A DNA stretch of 64,000 nucleotides from Mallotus nudiflorus (Eukaryota; Streptophyta; Magnoliopsida; Malpighiales; Euphorbiaceae), in the NCBI GenBank assembly GCA_947683625.1, contig CANTUR010000057.1, forward strand, positions 2,044,501-2,108,500, in the 5' to 3' direction. Under the pieces are notes generated by a model. The model was not told the origin of the DNA and made no database searches. It was given only the letters and a program-made list of their open reading frames with translations. The stretch's first letter is position 1. Every line of letters begins with the position of its first letter. Shown here piece after piece: positions 12,796-25,289 of this stretch. The position numbers and the translations under genes were made by a program.

Positions 12796-13889
12796 TGTTA
12801 ACCTTAGCAAGTTAAGTAATCTTGATTTTGATTTTAACAAACTTAATTTTGAGCAACTAATGTATTTATTTCAAGTATGTATAAGTTAGGGAGAATTTGG
12901 AAGTCAAAATAATAATAAAATATCAAAGAAAAATGATTCCAAAAAGTCATTACAAGTACTATCTCGACCAGACACATCATAGGGACTAAATCACACAAAA
13001 AGTTATAATTTTAGGTGAAGTCCTTATCAGGACCAAAGTAGTCCTGAGTGGGACCAAAAGGATTATAATTTCTCAAAATGGAAATACCTATCCTGAGTGT
13101 ATGTCCCGATCGGGGCATTGCTCTTACTAGGCTAGTCCCGATTGGGGACATGACCATCCTAATCTAAAGCAAGGTAGGATTTCAAATATAACAACTCAAA
13201 ACAGTTATTTGAGACTAGTCTCAGCTGGGACTGAGGATATCTTAATCAAGACCTGACAAAATGCAGCTCAAAAGTCCAAATTTTCATTCAAATGAAATTG
13301 GATAATAATGGAACAAAATCATTGCTTCCAATAGCTATAATTGGATTGCTCAAGTATAAATAAGACCTCTGAAGATTGTTTTGATGTTGAGAAACTTGCT
13401 AATTCATTTTATAAATTCAAAGCATTCAATTAAAGCTCTTAAATCTTTTTTAAACATTTCTTGTATTTGTGTAACTCTTGTGAGAGTTGGTTGTGTGTTA
13501 GAAATAAAATTTCTCTTTATCTTAAATCTTGGGATCGATTAGAAAGAAATTGAGATTTATTTCTAAAGGAATTGTTTTAAGTATTATCCATTAAAACACT
13601 TGGGATTTGGTTTTTAAGTGAGCCTTGAAAACTTAAGTTGTAAGGTTGTAAGAGTGAGCCACAAAACTCTTATGTATTCTTAATCTTATGAATAAGATTA
13701 TGGGTGATTGAAAATCCTAACTTAGGAACAAGTTAGGTGGAGATATAGGATTATTGTTGAATTTGAACTCCTTAAGTCTTTGTGTTCTTCACTCTTTCTT
13801 CTCAATTTTCATTTAATTCTTGAAAAGAATTCTTTTAATTTTCAATTTTTATCCAATAGTCCTATTCACCCCCCTTTAAGACTCTTTCA
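12796..13889 (+). repeat. Sirevirus 5' LTR
   Basis: A 1094-bp LTR starting TGTTAACC and ending ACTCTTTCA. It has a TATA box TATAAATA at 13355-13362. Upstream of that lie several palindrome-like words around GTCCCGATCGGGAC (about 13020-13230), a kind of repeat known from Sirevirus LTRs. Confidence 0.9.
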
Positions 13890-13890
13890 A

Positions 13891-13903
13891 TTAGTATCAG
13901 AGC
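13891..13903 (+). promoter_or_regulatory. Primer-binding site
   Basis: TTAGTATCAGAGC begins 1 bp after the LTR end. It differs by one base from TGGTATCAGAGC, the usual copia site complementary to the initiator methionine tRNA. Confidence 0.85.
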
Positions 13904-13940
13904 TTGAATTCTAGGTATTTCATTGCTAGAATATAAGATC

Positions 13941-15960
13941 ATAGGGAGTGAATCACAAAACATTTCTTTATTTAAACCATTCTTTGATGGTAGTGATTAT
14001 CCTTATTGGAAGTTCAAAATGGAATTATATCTTGATTGTTATTCTATTAAAATTTGAGACATTGTCCTAAGAGATTGGGAACCACCTACAACTATCATTG
14101 ATGGTGCGGTAACAACTATTACAAGAAACCAATAGAGTATTAATCAAAAGGAAGAAAATTATAAAAATAAAAAGGCTATGATTACTCTAGTCTCTTTTAT
14201 GATAATAGAAGAATGAGACAAGCTTTAACATTGTATGTCAACCAAGGAAATGTAGGAGACCTTGGAAAATCACTATGAGGGAAACATACAAGTGAGAAGT
14301 AAGAAAGTTCAACATCACATGTATGAATATGAACTTTTCAAGATGAAGCCTCAAGAGTCAATCACGGAGATGACTAATCGACTCAATACTCTTCTTACAG
14401 CCCTCAAGAAACTTGGTAAACATTTCAATAAGGAAAAGGTAAACAATAAGATTCTAAGAATCCTACTTAAAAAGGATTAGGAATCTTGAGTTACTTCAAT
14501 TAAGGAAGCTTAAGACCTCTCCACTTTATCAACTAATGTGCTCATTGGTAAGCTTTTGACATATGAGCTCACCATTAAGCAAAGAGGTGACGAATAAGAA
14601 GAGAAACAAAAAAAGAAAAAGAGTATAGCTCTAAAATCTCTTCAAGAAAATAGTGAAGAGGAAAGTATCAAAGATTCTAGTAATGATGATGTTTACATTG
14701 CCTTGCTCATTAAGAACGTCAAGAAGTTTTTGAGAAAGAAAACTTCTCAAAAACAAGGGACTTCAATAAGAAGTTTAAAGGAGATGGGAAGAAGAAAATA
14801 AAAGAGGTTACTTACTATGAATGCAAGAAACTAGGACACATTAGAAGTGAGTGCCCTACACTCAAATTCAAAAATAAAGGAGCAAAAAATAAGAAGAAGG
14901 CATTCAGAGCTTTTTGGGATGATTCCTCCAAATCTGAAGAGGAATAGAAACAACAAGATATGGTCAATCTTTACTTCATGGCTCTTGAAAATGATAATGA
15001 GGTACCATCCACTTCTTATTCTTTCTTTAATGGTTGTGATGATTATTATAATGATGATGATGATGATGAAAGCTCTATTATGAGCAAATTATTAGTTAAA
15101 TGCAAAAGTTTATTATCTAAGAAGAAATAATATAAGCATGAGTTAACTAGTTTAACCAAAGAATTTGAAAGTTTAAAAAATGATTTTGATAAACTTGTTG
15201 CATCAAATGAAAAACTTGTTAGTAATGCTAAATCTTCAAATTCTTTGTAAAATTAACTTAAGAAAACAAATGATGAAAATTATAAGCTTTCTAAGGAGGT
15301 CTTAGAATTAAAGAATTTTATTGCTAAATTTAAGATAGGAAAAGAAACTTTAGATAGTTTTCTTAACACTCAAAAATTTCATAGAGATACCCATGAAATT
15401 GGATATAAGAATGGAATGTCTTCATCATCTTCATCACATATTAATTTTATAAAAGCCTCACATGATTCCACTCCTTCTAGCTCTAAATCAAATGAGACTT
15501 AGGATTTCAAAGTTAAAAGATCTCATATGTTAAATAATAAGGGAAAGTCTCACAAGACTCACCCTTCATTAACATAAAGAGGTAAGGCTCAAACTAGAGC
15601 ACCTCAAACCAAGCATGCTTATATATACAGTCGACACAATTATAATAGGAATGCTACACAATACAATGCACATAAACATGTTAGACATAATTATCAAAAT
15701 ACACATTACCATTGCCAATGCATGTCTCACTCCCTGACTTAAAATAATAGAAGATACACATCACCACAACACCAAAGGCATGTTGCACACACTAGGAAAG
15801 TATTTTATCTCAGGAGAAATAAATTTAAAGATGTTATTTGTTCATATTTATGATTAAAGGACATACTAAAAATGTATGTTTCTATAGAAGACTACAGTTA
15901 AATTTACTTCCTTCGGATTATCTTAAAACTAATCAAATTAGACCAAGAAAGGTTTGGGTC
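13941..15960 (+). pseudogene. Sirevirus gag remnant
   Basis: This is the coat-protein part of the element, broken by many stop codons. An N-terminal copia gag motif with F-x-G-x-x-Y-x-x-W (about 13980-14015) is followed by a UBN2-type gag core, open at 14262-14480. Next comes a zinc knuckle (about 14813-14857) in which the first of the CCHC cysteines is replaced by Tyr. After that are an acidic stretch and a long Lys/Glu/Leu-rich coiled-coil region (about 15100-15370), a typical feature of Sirevirus gag. It is not expected to give a working protein. Confidence 0.8.
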
Positions 15961-16035
15961 TAAAAGAACACTTAAAATGTTTTACGTAGGTGTGCTTGAA
16001 ATTTATAAGAATAAAAAGTAAGTGATATCTCAATA

Positions 16036-19000
16036 GTGGATGTTCAAGGCACATGATGGGAGAAAATGATCAATTCAATAAACTTAATACTAAGGATAGA
16101 GGATATGTTACATTTAGAGACAATACAAAAGGAAAAATTATTTGTATTAGAGAAATAAGTAATCCTTAATCCTTATCTATACATCATGTGTTGTTTATTG
16201 AGGGTCTTAAACATAATTTGCTTAGTATAAGTCAATTATATGGCATAGGAAATAAGGTAACTTTCTATCCTAAAAATTGCTTTGTTAGTAATCTTAATGA
16301 AAACAAAGTTATTTTTGTGGTGAAAGAGTAAACAATGTCTATGTCATTGATTTGAATAAAATTGATAACAAAGACATAAAATGCTTAATGTCTATTTTCT
16401 ATGACATATGGACATGGCATAAATTGTTAGGACATGCAAACTTTGAGTTTTTGAATGATCTTTATAAATATGAACTTGTGATTGGTTGACCTAAGCTTGA
16501 ATTCACTAAAGATAAACCTTGTGATGCTTGTCAAAAAGGAAAAAAATCCAAGTCCTCATTTAAGCTAAAAAATGTAGTGTCAACTTCTAGACCATTTGAA
16601 CTTATACATATAGATTTGTTTAAACCAACTAGAGTTGCTAGTCTTGGGGGAATACACTATGTATATGCATTGGTTGATGATTACTCTAGATTTACTTGGG
16701 TATGTTTTCTTGCTCATAAAAATTATGTTTTTAAAGCTTTTGAAAATTTTGCTAAAAGAGTTAAAAAAGAAAAAGGTTTTTGTATCTATTCCTTTAGAAG
16801 TGATCATGGAACCAAATTTGAAAATGAATTTTTCAATAACTATTGTAATGAAAATGGTATTTCTCATATATTTTCATTTCCTAGAACTCCTCAACAAAAT
16901 AGGGTAGTTGAAAGAAAAAATAGAACTCTTGTGAAAATGGCTAGAACAATGCTTCATGAGTATAATTTACCTCTATATTTTTTAGCAGAAGCCATTAACA
17001 CATATTGTTATATTTCAAACCAAGTTTTCAAAAGACCAATTTTAAACAAAACATCTTATGAGCTATGGAACAATAGAAAATCCAAATCTCAAACCTAAGA
17101 GTATTTGGATGCAAGTGTTTTATATTGAACACCAAGGATAATCTTAAAAAATTTAATTTCAAAGCTGATGAAGGAATTTTCCTAGGCTATTCTATTTCTA
17201 GTAAAGCATATAGAGTCTTTAATAAGAGAACTCTAATAGTTAAAGAGGCAATGTATGTTGTATTTAATGAATCAAAGTCACTTGATCCTAAAAAGGATGT
17301 TTATAGTGTTGATGATCTTGTAGGTGAAAATGAGATTGCAGAAACTTAAAAAGAAAATGCTAGTAAACCTTTGGAACTTGAAGGTCCAAATAAGGAGGAT
17401 ATTGAGCAGACATCTCAACCTATCTTAAAGGATGAACTTCCAACGGATTGACAATTTAAGAAAGATCATCTTTAAGATCTCATCATAGGTGACACTAGAA
17501 AAAGGATAATTACTAGATCTAAACTTAAGTCTATTGTTAATCTAGCCTTCATTTCTCAAATTGAATCAAAAAATGTTAATAATGCCTTGTGTGATAAATT
17601 TTGGGTCCTTGCTATGCAAAAAGAGTTAAATCAATTTAAGAGAAACAAGGTTTGAATGTTGGTTCCTAGACCTAAACATCATCCTATTATAGGCACCAAA
17701 TGGGTGTTTAGAAATAAGATGAATAAACAAGTATCATAACTAGGAAGAAAGTTAAACTAGTAGCTAAAGGTTATAATCACGAGAAAGACATTGATTATCA
17801 TGAAATCTTTGCCCTCATTACAAGGTTAAAAGTTATTATAATGCTACCTGCATTTGCATCATGCATGGATTTTAAACTTTATCAAATGGATGTCAAAAGT
17901 GCTTTTTTAAATGGTTTTATTGAAGATGAGGTATATATTGAACAACCTCTGGGTTTTAAAAATTTTGATTCTCCAAATCATGTGTTTAAATTTTCTAAAG
18001 CATTATATGGATTAAAACAATCTCCAAGAACTTGGTATGAAAGATTGAGTAACTTTTTATTAGAGAAAGGTTTCTCTAAAAGAAAAGTTGACACAACTCT
18101 TTCTATAAAGAAATTCAAAAATGATTTGTTAATTATGCAAATATATGTTGATGATATCATTTTTGATGCTATTAACCATTGTTTGTACGAGGAATTCTCT
18201 AAATTAATGCAAGGAGAATTTAAAAAGAGTATAATAGGAGAACTTAAACTCTTTTTTAGATTACAAATCAAGCAATGCAAATATGGGATTTTCATTAATC
18301 AAACAAAATACACAAGGGACATTCTCAAGAAGTTTAGAATGGATGGAACAAAAAAAAGTGAAACTCCAATGAGCATTACAACTAAACTAAACAAAGATGA
18401 GAATGGCAAGCCGGTTGATGAAAAGCGATTTGAAGGTATGATCGGATCCTTTATTTATTTAACTGCTAGTAGACTTGACATTATGTTTGCTACTTGCTTG
18501 TGTGCTATATTTCAGTCAAGTCCTAGAGAGTCTCATTTAAATGTCATTAAAAGAATTTTTAAATATCTTTGTGGAACAATGCATTTAGGACTTTGGTATC
18601 CTAGCAGTTCTTCCTTTGACTTGATTAGTTATTCAGATGCAGACTTTATAGGTAGTTTACTATATAGAAAAAGTACTTCCAGAACTTGTCAATTTTTAGG
18701 ACAATGCTTAGTTTCTTAGTTTAGTAAGAAACAAGTTTCGATTGCCTTATCCATTGCTGAAGCTGAATTTATTGCAACAAGTCTTTGTTGTTCATAAATC
18801 TTATGGCAAAAATAACAATTGATGGACTATGGTATAAAACTTGATCACATTCCCATCAAATCTGACATTACAAGTGCTATTAACCTTAACAAGAATCTCA
18901 TTCAACACTCTAGAACTAAGCATATTAATATTAGACATCATTTCTTATGTGATCATGTTCAAGTTGGTGATATCACACTTGATTTTTATTTCTATAAATA

Positions 19001-19098
19001 ATCAACTTGTTGATCTCTTTATAAAACCTCTCAATGAAAAGAGTTTGAACTTCAATAAACATAAACTTGGCATGATTGATGGTTCTAGTTTGTCTTGA
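16036..19098 (+). pseudogene. Sirevirus pol remnant (protease end, integrase, RT, RNase H)
   Basis: A decayed copia-order pol. The end of the protease/pre-integrase region shows SGCSRHMMG near 16037. Integrase is open at 16577-17098 and keeps the three acidic residues in HIDLF, RSDHGTKFEN and VVERKNRT. Reverse transcriptase is best preserved at 17841-18719, with the copia motif YVDDI and the KALYGLKQSPRTWYERL block. RNase H follows with YSDADF and a later KHINIRHHF block (to about 18945). Several stops and frame changes separate these parts, for example around 17400-17840 and 18717-18820, so there is no complete polyprotein. Domain order (integrase before RT) assigns it to Ty1/copia. Confidence 0.9.
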
Positions 19099-19749
19099 TT
19101 TTGATAGAACCTTAAGTATATGTATTGTTTATTTTTGGTATTTGATACATGTTTATTTGATTTTTTTTCTTTTTTTCCTATTTTTCAAATTAATAATTAA
19201 TTTATGAAATTTTCATTAAATTATTTTTTTTTGTGAAATATATCCATCCTACAATGAGTCTCTTTTATTTCATCATTTATATCCTTCACAAATCATCAAT
19301 TTTGTCCAATTTATGCAAGTTTATGTTACAAGGACTTAAGTGCAAATCATTCTAGACCTAATTGAAACATTTTCCTAAACTTTTTGAAAAGGGACCCTAG
19401 TCCAGCCCGGGACCAAATCATGTCCCAATCGAGACATGATTCTTCAATTCTGTATTTTTACACAAAACTAATCTTGAACGGATGTCCCGATTTAGACATT
19501 GCTTGGGACTATATGCCTCAATCGGAATGAAAACATGTCCTGATTGGGACACTGCTCCTAACAAGATTAGGAATTCAAATTTTTCCTACCTTTTTAGGAA
19601 TGAATTTTTAGGTTCCTATTGAATTCAAATTCAAATTCTACACTATTTCCAACCCTAATCTCATGTCTATATATCATCCTATTCCTCATTAATTTTTCAT
19701 CTTAAATCAAATCTTTTCTCTCTACACATTCAACTTTTATTATCTATTT

Positions 19750-20967
19750 ATGGCTCTAAAGAAACCTAACAAAACCCTTTCATCTTCTCAAGCCCCTCCT
19801 CCTTCAAAGAAGGATGAACCCAAGAGAACTCACTCTCCTTTTTCATATTCCTCTCAAGAAATTAAGAAGAGAAGTTCTTTTTTTCAAAAAAGGGCCTTCA
19901 TCCCCTCACGTTATATGCATGAAAATAGTATAAAGGTCATTGGTTGTTATGATGAAGTTAAAGAACTTCTCCTTAAAGGTGGAATTTTTTATTTTGCTTT
20001 TTCTCCTTTTCCTTCTTATCTTACCCTTATCATTGAATTTCTCTCATCTTTTACTCTTCGCTCTGTAAAATTTGATGATGATAACCCCTATTTCTCTATG
20101 AGATTTAAATTGGGAGGGAGAGATCGCTTTATGACTTATTAAGAGTTTGACACTCTTTTTAGACTCTCTCAAGAAGGACATATTCAAGTTAACCCTCATT
20201 GGATTGCCTCCTCCTATTGTGATCATATCAAGGCTCTTAATGTACCTTAATTCTCCACTGGACACACTAAAGCCTCTTTTATCAAATCCATAACACTTTG
20301 ATATGTTCATCATTTTCTCATTTATTCTATTAATGGTAGAGCTCTCTCTAATGAAGCAATCTCTCTTGATGACCTCTTTATTCTCTATTGTCTTTATAAC
20401 AATAAGAGTATTACTTTAGGAAGATTTTTACAATGGAGAATTTGGCTAATTAGTGATGGTCAAATTGTTGATGTTTGTATTGGTGGGATTGTTATAAAAT
20501 TAGCTCCATTCTTCAATGTTAATCTTAATTGTCTACCCTCTATAAAACCTTTGCTTCTTGATACCACCTTCATTTAAAACTCCAAATAATTCACTTCTAT
20601 CAATGGTGTTTGGGTTTAGAAATATAATCTTGGAGCTAGTGAGAACATTGAAGCTATATTTCAAAAGTTAAAAGAGCAAGAGGGTCAAGAAGAAGAAGAA
20701 TAAGCTCCTCAACCTCAAGAGGATGAACCATAATGGGTTGGCCAAATTTTTTAGCGCATGTCCCTCATGAAGACTAACTTTAATACACGTTTTGATGAAG
20801 TTGAGCCTAACTTCAGTATGCGCTTCAATTAAGTTGATGCAAACATTTCTCATCTTCAACATGATGTTCATCACATCTATGAGCAATAAGGATACACATG
20901 CACCTATTCTCCTCCTCCTTTCCCTCCTCAAGAATATACCGCTTTTGTACTTTTTCATTTGTTTTAG
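19750..20967 (+). pseudogene. Sirevirus third ORF (env-like position), nonsense-broken but without frameshift
   Basis: This reading frame of 406 codons keeps a single frame from an ATG to a TAG but holds about ten internal stops; the first 130 codons are open. It lies between pol and the polypurine tract, where SIRE1-type elements have an envelope-like or unknown ORF. The N-terminus is rich in Lys, Pro and Ser. The centre (about 20340-20450) has a hydrophobic block, LDDLFILYCLYNNKSI, resembling the putative plant transposon protein domain often found in such ORFs. The C-terminus is acidic and Gln/Glu-rich with a coiled-coil look. The function is unknown even in intact relatives, and I see no clear signal peptide or fusion peptide. 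Confidence 0.6.
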
Positions 20968-21875
20968 TTTTAGTTTATGTTTAGTTTATTTTTAGTATAT
21001 GAGCTTATAACTGTTCGTTTTCTTTTTAGGCTCATTCTATCATATTTTATGTTTAGTTTATTTTTGGTATTTTATCTTTGTACTACATTTCCTTTAATGA
21101 CATTTTCCTTTTAAAATTGGATGTGTTTATTTAAGTTTATTCTTTTTTATTTTGACAAAAGGGGAGAAATATTTAAATAATTGAGTTGTTCAAATTAAAT
21201 ATTTTAATATTAAAATTTTCAATTGGTATGTTAAAATTTTTTAATATACATGCAAAAGACATTTATAAAATAAATTCCTAATGTAAACATCTATTTTCTT
21301 ATGAATTATTTTGATATTTAATTAAGTCTGCATGTCTACTTAGTTAATTTCTTTTAAATCTTCCTTGTTTAAAAGATGTGTTTGTATAAATGATATATGA
21401 TAGTGTGTCCTTAATATCAAATTTTTTTAATGACAAATCTATTCATAAAGATTTTATGTATCTTTGCTATTTCATTGTTTTGGTTTATAGTCTTTTATTT
21501 CCTTTATTGTTTAATAAAGGGGAAGACAAAACATTATGATATTTGAGCTTAATGCTTATGATTGTAATATGATAAGTGCCACATAATCTATTGACTAACT
21601 AAGCTCTATATGATCATTCACGTTTGTACTATTTTATGATGCATTATATATGTTGGAAATTATTTCCTTTTATGCCTTGAAGGACCATAATCTTTATCAT
21701 GATATATTGTATATTATTTAGAATAATAAATTATATTTCTTATCATATCTATATACATAGGAGAAGAAATAAAGGAATATATTCATCTCATCTCACATAT
21801 TCATTATTATCACAAATTGTTCACACACTTTATATCATATATTTTTTATCAACTCAAAATAAGTTTGTCAAAATC

Positions 21876-21889
21876 AAAAAGGGGGAGAT
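21876..21889 (+). promoter_or_regulatory. Polypurine tract of the Sirevirus
   Basis: AAAAAGGGGGAGAT abuts the 3' LTR start TGTTGACC. Related purine runs occur further upstream (about 21157-21168 and 21516-21525). Repeated polypurine tracts are a known Sirevirus feature. Confidence 0.85.
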
Positions 21890-22981
21890 TGTTGACCTTA
21901 GCAAGTTAAGCAATCTTGATTTTGATATGAAGAAACTTAATTTTGAGCAACTAATATATTTACTTCAAATGTGTATAAGTTAGGGACAATTAAAAAGTCA
22001 AAATAATAACAAAATATCAAAGAAAATGGTTCCAAAAAGTCACTACAAGTACTATCTTAACCGGATTCATCATAGGGACCAAATCGCATAGAAAGTTATA
22101 ATTTTAGGTGAAGTCTCGATTGGGACCAAAGTAGTCACGAGTGGGACCAAAAGGAGCATAATTTTTCAAAATGGCAGTACCTATCTCGAGTGCATGTCCC
22201 AATTGGGACATTGCTCGTGACAGGGTAATCCTGATCGGGACATGACCATCCCAATTGGGATTAAGGCAAGATTTCAAATACAATGGCTTGAAACGGCTAT
22301 TTGAGACTAGTCTCGACCGGGACTAAGGATATCTTGACTAAGACATGACAAAATGCAACTCAAAAGTCTAAATTTTCATTCAAATGAACTTGGACAATAA
22401 TGGGAATGAAATCATTGCTTCCAACAGCTATAATTGGATTGCTTAAGTATAAATAAAACCTCTAAAGATTGTCTTGATGTAAAGAAACTTGCTTATTCAT
22501 TTTATACATTCAAAGCATTTAATTAAAGCTCTCAAAATCTTTTTTAAACATTTCTTATATTTGTGTAACTCTTGTGAGAGTTAGTTGTATGTTAGAAATA
22601 GAATTTCTCTTGATCTTAAATCTTAGGATAGATTAGAAGGGAAGTGAGATTTATTTCTAAAGAAATTGGTTTAAGTGTTGTCCATTGAAACACTTAGGAT
22701 TTGGTTTTTGAGTGAGCTTTGAAAACCCAAGTTGTAAGGTTGTAAGAGTGAGCCACAAAACTCTTGTGTAATCTTAATCTTATGAATAAGATTGTGGGTG
22801 ATTGAAAATCCTAACTTAAGGATAAGTTAGGTGGAGACGTAGGATTATTGTTAAATATGAACTCCTTAAATCTTTGTGTTCTTTACTATTTCTTCTTAAC
22901 TTTCATTTAATTCTTAAAAAGAATTCTTTTAATTTCCAATTTTTATTCGATAGTCCTATTCACCCTTCTAAGACTCTTTCA
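21890..22981 (+). repeat. Sirevirus 3' LTR
   Basis: A 1092-bp copy of the 5' LTR, with the TATA box TATAAATA at 22448-22455 and the same palindrome cluster (about 22100-22330). It ends ACTCTTTCA, after which E2's LTR resumes. Confidence 0.9.
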
Positions 22982-23279
22982 AATTTGAATATAGGGTATC
23001 AAGAGTCCCCCCTCCCCCCGAAAGTCTATTCAAATATTTATGTTCTAGATTTTTTGATATCCAAAAATCACACAAAGATGACTATTGTGCTGAGATAAGA
23101 ATTTTGCTTAAAATCTCATATATTGTTAAAGGATGACCTAAGGTGGCCAGCCTCAGTCATTGAACATTAAGATGCTCAGTTTACCAAGTCTTAGAATCAC
23201 AATATCAAAATGTCATAATCATGAAATGCTAGATAGATTTAGATTTATAGATTATTCAATAAAAGATGCTCAATATTAT

Positions 23280-23640
23280 GAAATGACCCGAAGGATTAAC
23301 CCGTCAGTGTTATAAAAATGACCTAATGGGACCAGTCATCACTTGGGTTTTTATGCTCAGTGTTGTAGTAACAACTTGAGTTTCTGAACCTCAGTACTAT
23401 TGAAGCGACCTGAGGGTGCCAGCTTTAATCACTGGACTTAGATGCTCAGTACTAAGAAGCGACTCGAGTCTTGGAACCTCAATACTATCGAAGCGACCTA
23501 AGGGTGCCACTGGACTTAGATATTTAGTACTATATAAAAGACTTGAGTCTTGAAACCTCAGTACTATCAAAGCGACCTAAAGGTGCTAACTTCAATCATT
23601 AGACTTAGGTACTCAGTGTTATCCAAATAAACCAAGTCAC
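23280..23640 (-). repeat. Tandem repeats in E2, inverted relative to those of E1
   Basis: Three to four degenerate units with the core AGTACTATCGAAGCGACC and CTTAGATGCTCAGTA on the + strand. They are reverse complements of the 89-bp E1 units. Confidence 0.8.
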
Positions 23641-25289
23641 AGTTGAATATTTCAATGTTGCTCGACTTTGAATTTTAATAACTTTCTTAATAATAACCAT
23701 CTGGTTAGAATAATGATTGATGTTGAGTTTGAACATTATTGATGTTATTGATATTTATTTTGCCGAGCATTTTTGTTTTTACAAAGGGAAAGGATTTTAT
23801 AATCCTGGTAATGAGTTTGAGTTCTTTTAATCTGAGTTCAATAACATGGGATAGTAATTTAATGAGGGTTTTGAAATGATAGAATGTGGGCTTTGAAAGA
23901 TCAATTTTGGGTTTGCCTAACCTGAGTTTGGAGATGAGCTTGGTTGTTCAGGTGAAAAGCCAAGGTTGTACTGCTTCTAGAATAGAAGATACTGTGTGAT
24001 GTTGCTTAGGTTATTTTGGAATTGCACTTTAATTTATCCAGTTGTGTTGTGGATATACTTAACTTCCATTCTTGAATTTTCCTTTGTTAAATTTTCTTTG
24101 AAATTTCCATGAATAAAAACCTGCTTTCACTTTTGGTCGTCTCTAAATTCTCTTGAGATATCTTGTAATTTCAACAATGTGTAGCAAGTTCTTTGCCAAC
24201 TGTGAGTCCCACGAATTTTGAAATTTGTAAGGCTGTATTAAACTTTGCCAATATTTTTCCTTTATTTGTCACAATAGACAAAAAAGGGAATAGGATCATC
24301 TTGATCGATCTCTATTGATTATCAGTTTTTGAAGTAAAAATATATCAATATGATTAGTGCATATTTTGCATGGATAATAATTATGTATTCATGGACGGGC
24401 ATCTATGTGTAGATGTGTAAGTGTGCTTACGTGACAAGCTATAAATATTCATATAAGAATAAAATGAAAATCAATAATTAAAAAATAAATATTTGAGAGA
24501 GGAACTTATCTTATGATGTACTTTTATCCCGCCTTTGAGTTAACGAATATTTATGTTCGTTTATTTGCTAGCTTAATTATTACTAAGGAAATTTTAAAGA
24601 AAATCGAGGACTTCTTTCTAAAGCTTTATGGTTCGCTCATTTGCTTTTTATTTTGTTATCTGGGCTCTTGTAAAAGAACATTTAATTTATTAATTTATAT
24701 TTATGAAGTTGTTGCCATGGTTACTTATTTTTGCAAACCTGATATTCTTGGCCATAATATATTTCTCTATTGCCTTTTATTAATTTGCAAAATGGACATA
24801 ACTTATTTCTTTGTTGTTACTCACTACACTATGGATTTTGGAGGTTTGACATACTTACAGGTGTATGATATTGGGGTTGTTCGGATGCTCAAGAATTCGA
24901 TGCCCAGAGCTCGATGAATGCTCACATTTGAGGCTAATGAATAACGAAAATGGAATGGAACAATAATGTAAAATAGTTGCTCTGAAATAGCTAGCTTCAA
25001 GAAATCTCACATGCTAAGAAGTAACAAAACTCGGGTGCTCGATAAAATTAAGATTTGGTGCTTATAAAGTTGGTGCCCAATAAATGAATAGTCACATTGA
25101 CATATAGGCTTTTTTTTTTTTTTTTTGCATGGAAAGATTTGGGAAAAGTTGATTTGGTGGAGTGCTTGAACCATAGAGTGAGATTCCAAGCAAGTAATTA
25201 TAACTTAAAATTTTGATTCAGTTATAACAAGCTTTGGCTATATTGTTTTAAAGCAAACAAGAAGAGCTAGTCCCACAGACAATGCCACT

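Larger units (their letters stand above)
12796..22981 (+). mobile_element. Ty1/copia retrotransposon, SIRE/Sirevirus type, degenerate
   Basis: A complete but decayed element of 10.2 kb. Its parts in order are: 5' LTR (12796-13889), a primer-binding site close to the initiator-Met-tRNA type used by copia elements, gag with a zinc knuckle and coiled-coil region, integrase, reverse transcriptase and RNase H in copia order, a third ORF after pol, a polypurine tract (AAAAAGGGGGAGAT), and 3' LTR (21890-22981). The length, the 1.1-kb LTRs, the extra 3' ORF and the AAAGGGGGAGA tract match the Sirevirus genus (SIRE1, Maximus). The flanks are aacat (12791-12795) and aattt (22982-22986), a 5-bp duplication with two changes. 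Together with many stop codons and LTRs that differ at perhaps a tenth of sites by eye, this indicates an old insertion. Confidence 0.9.
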
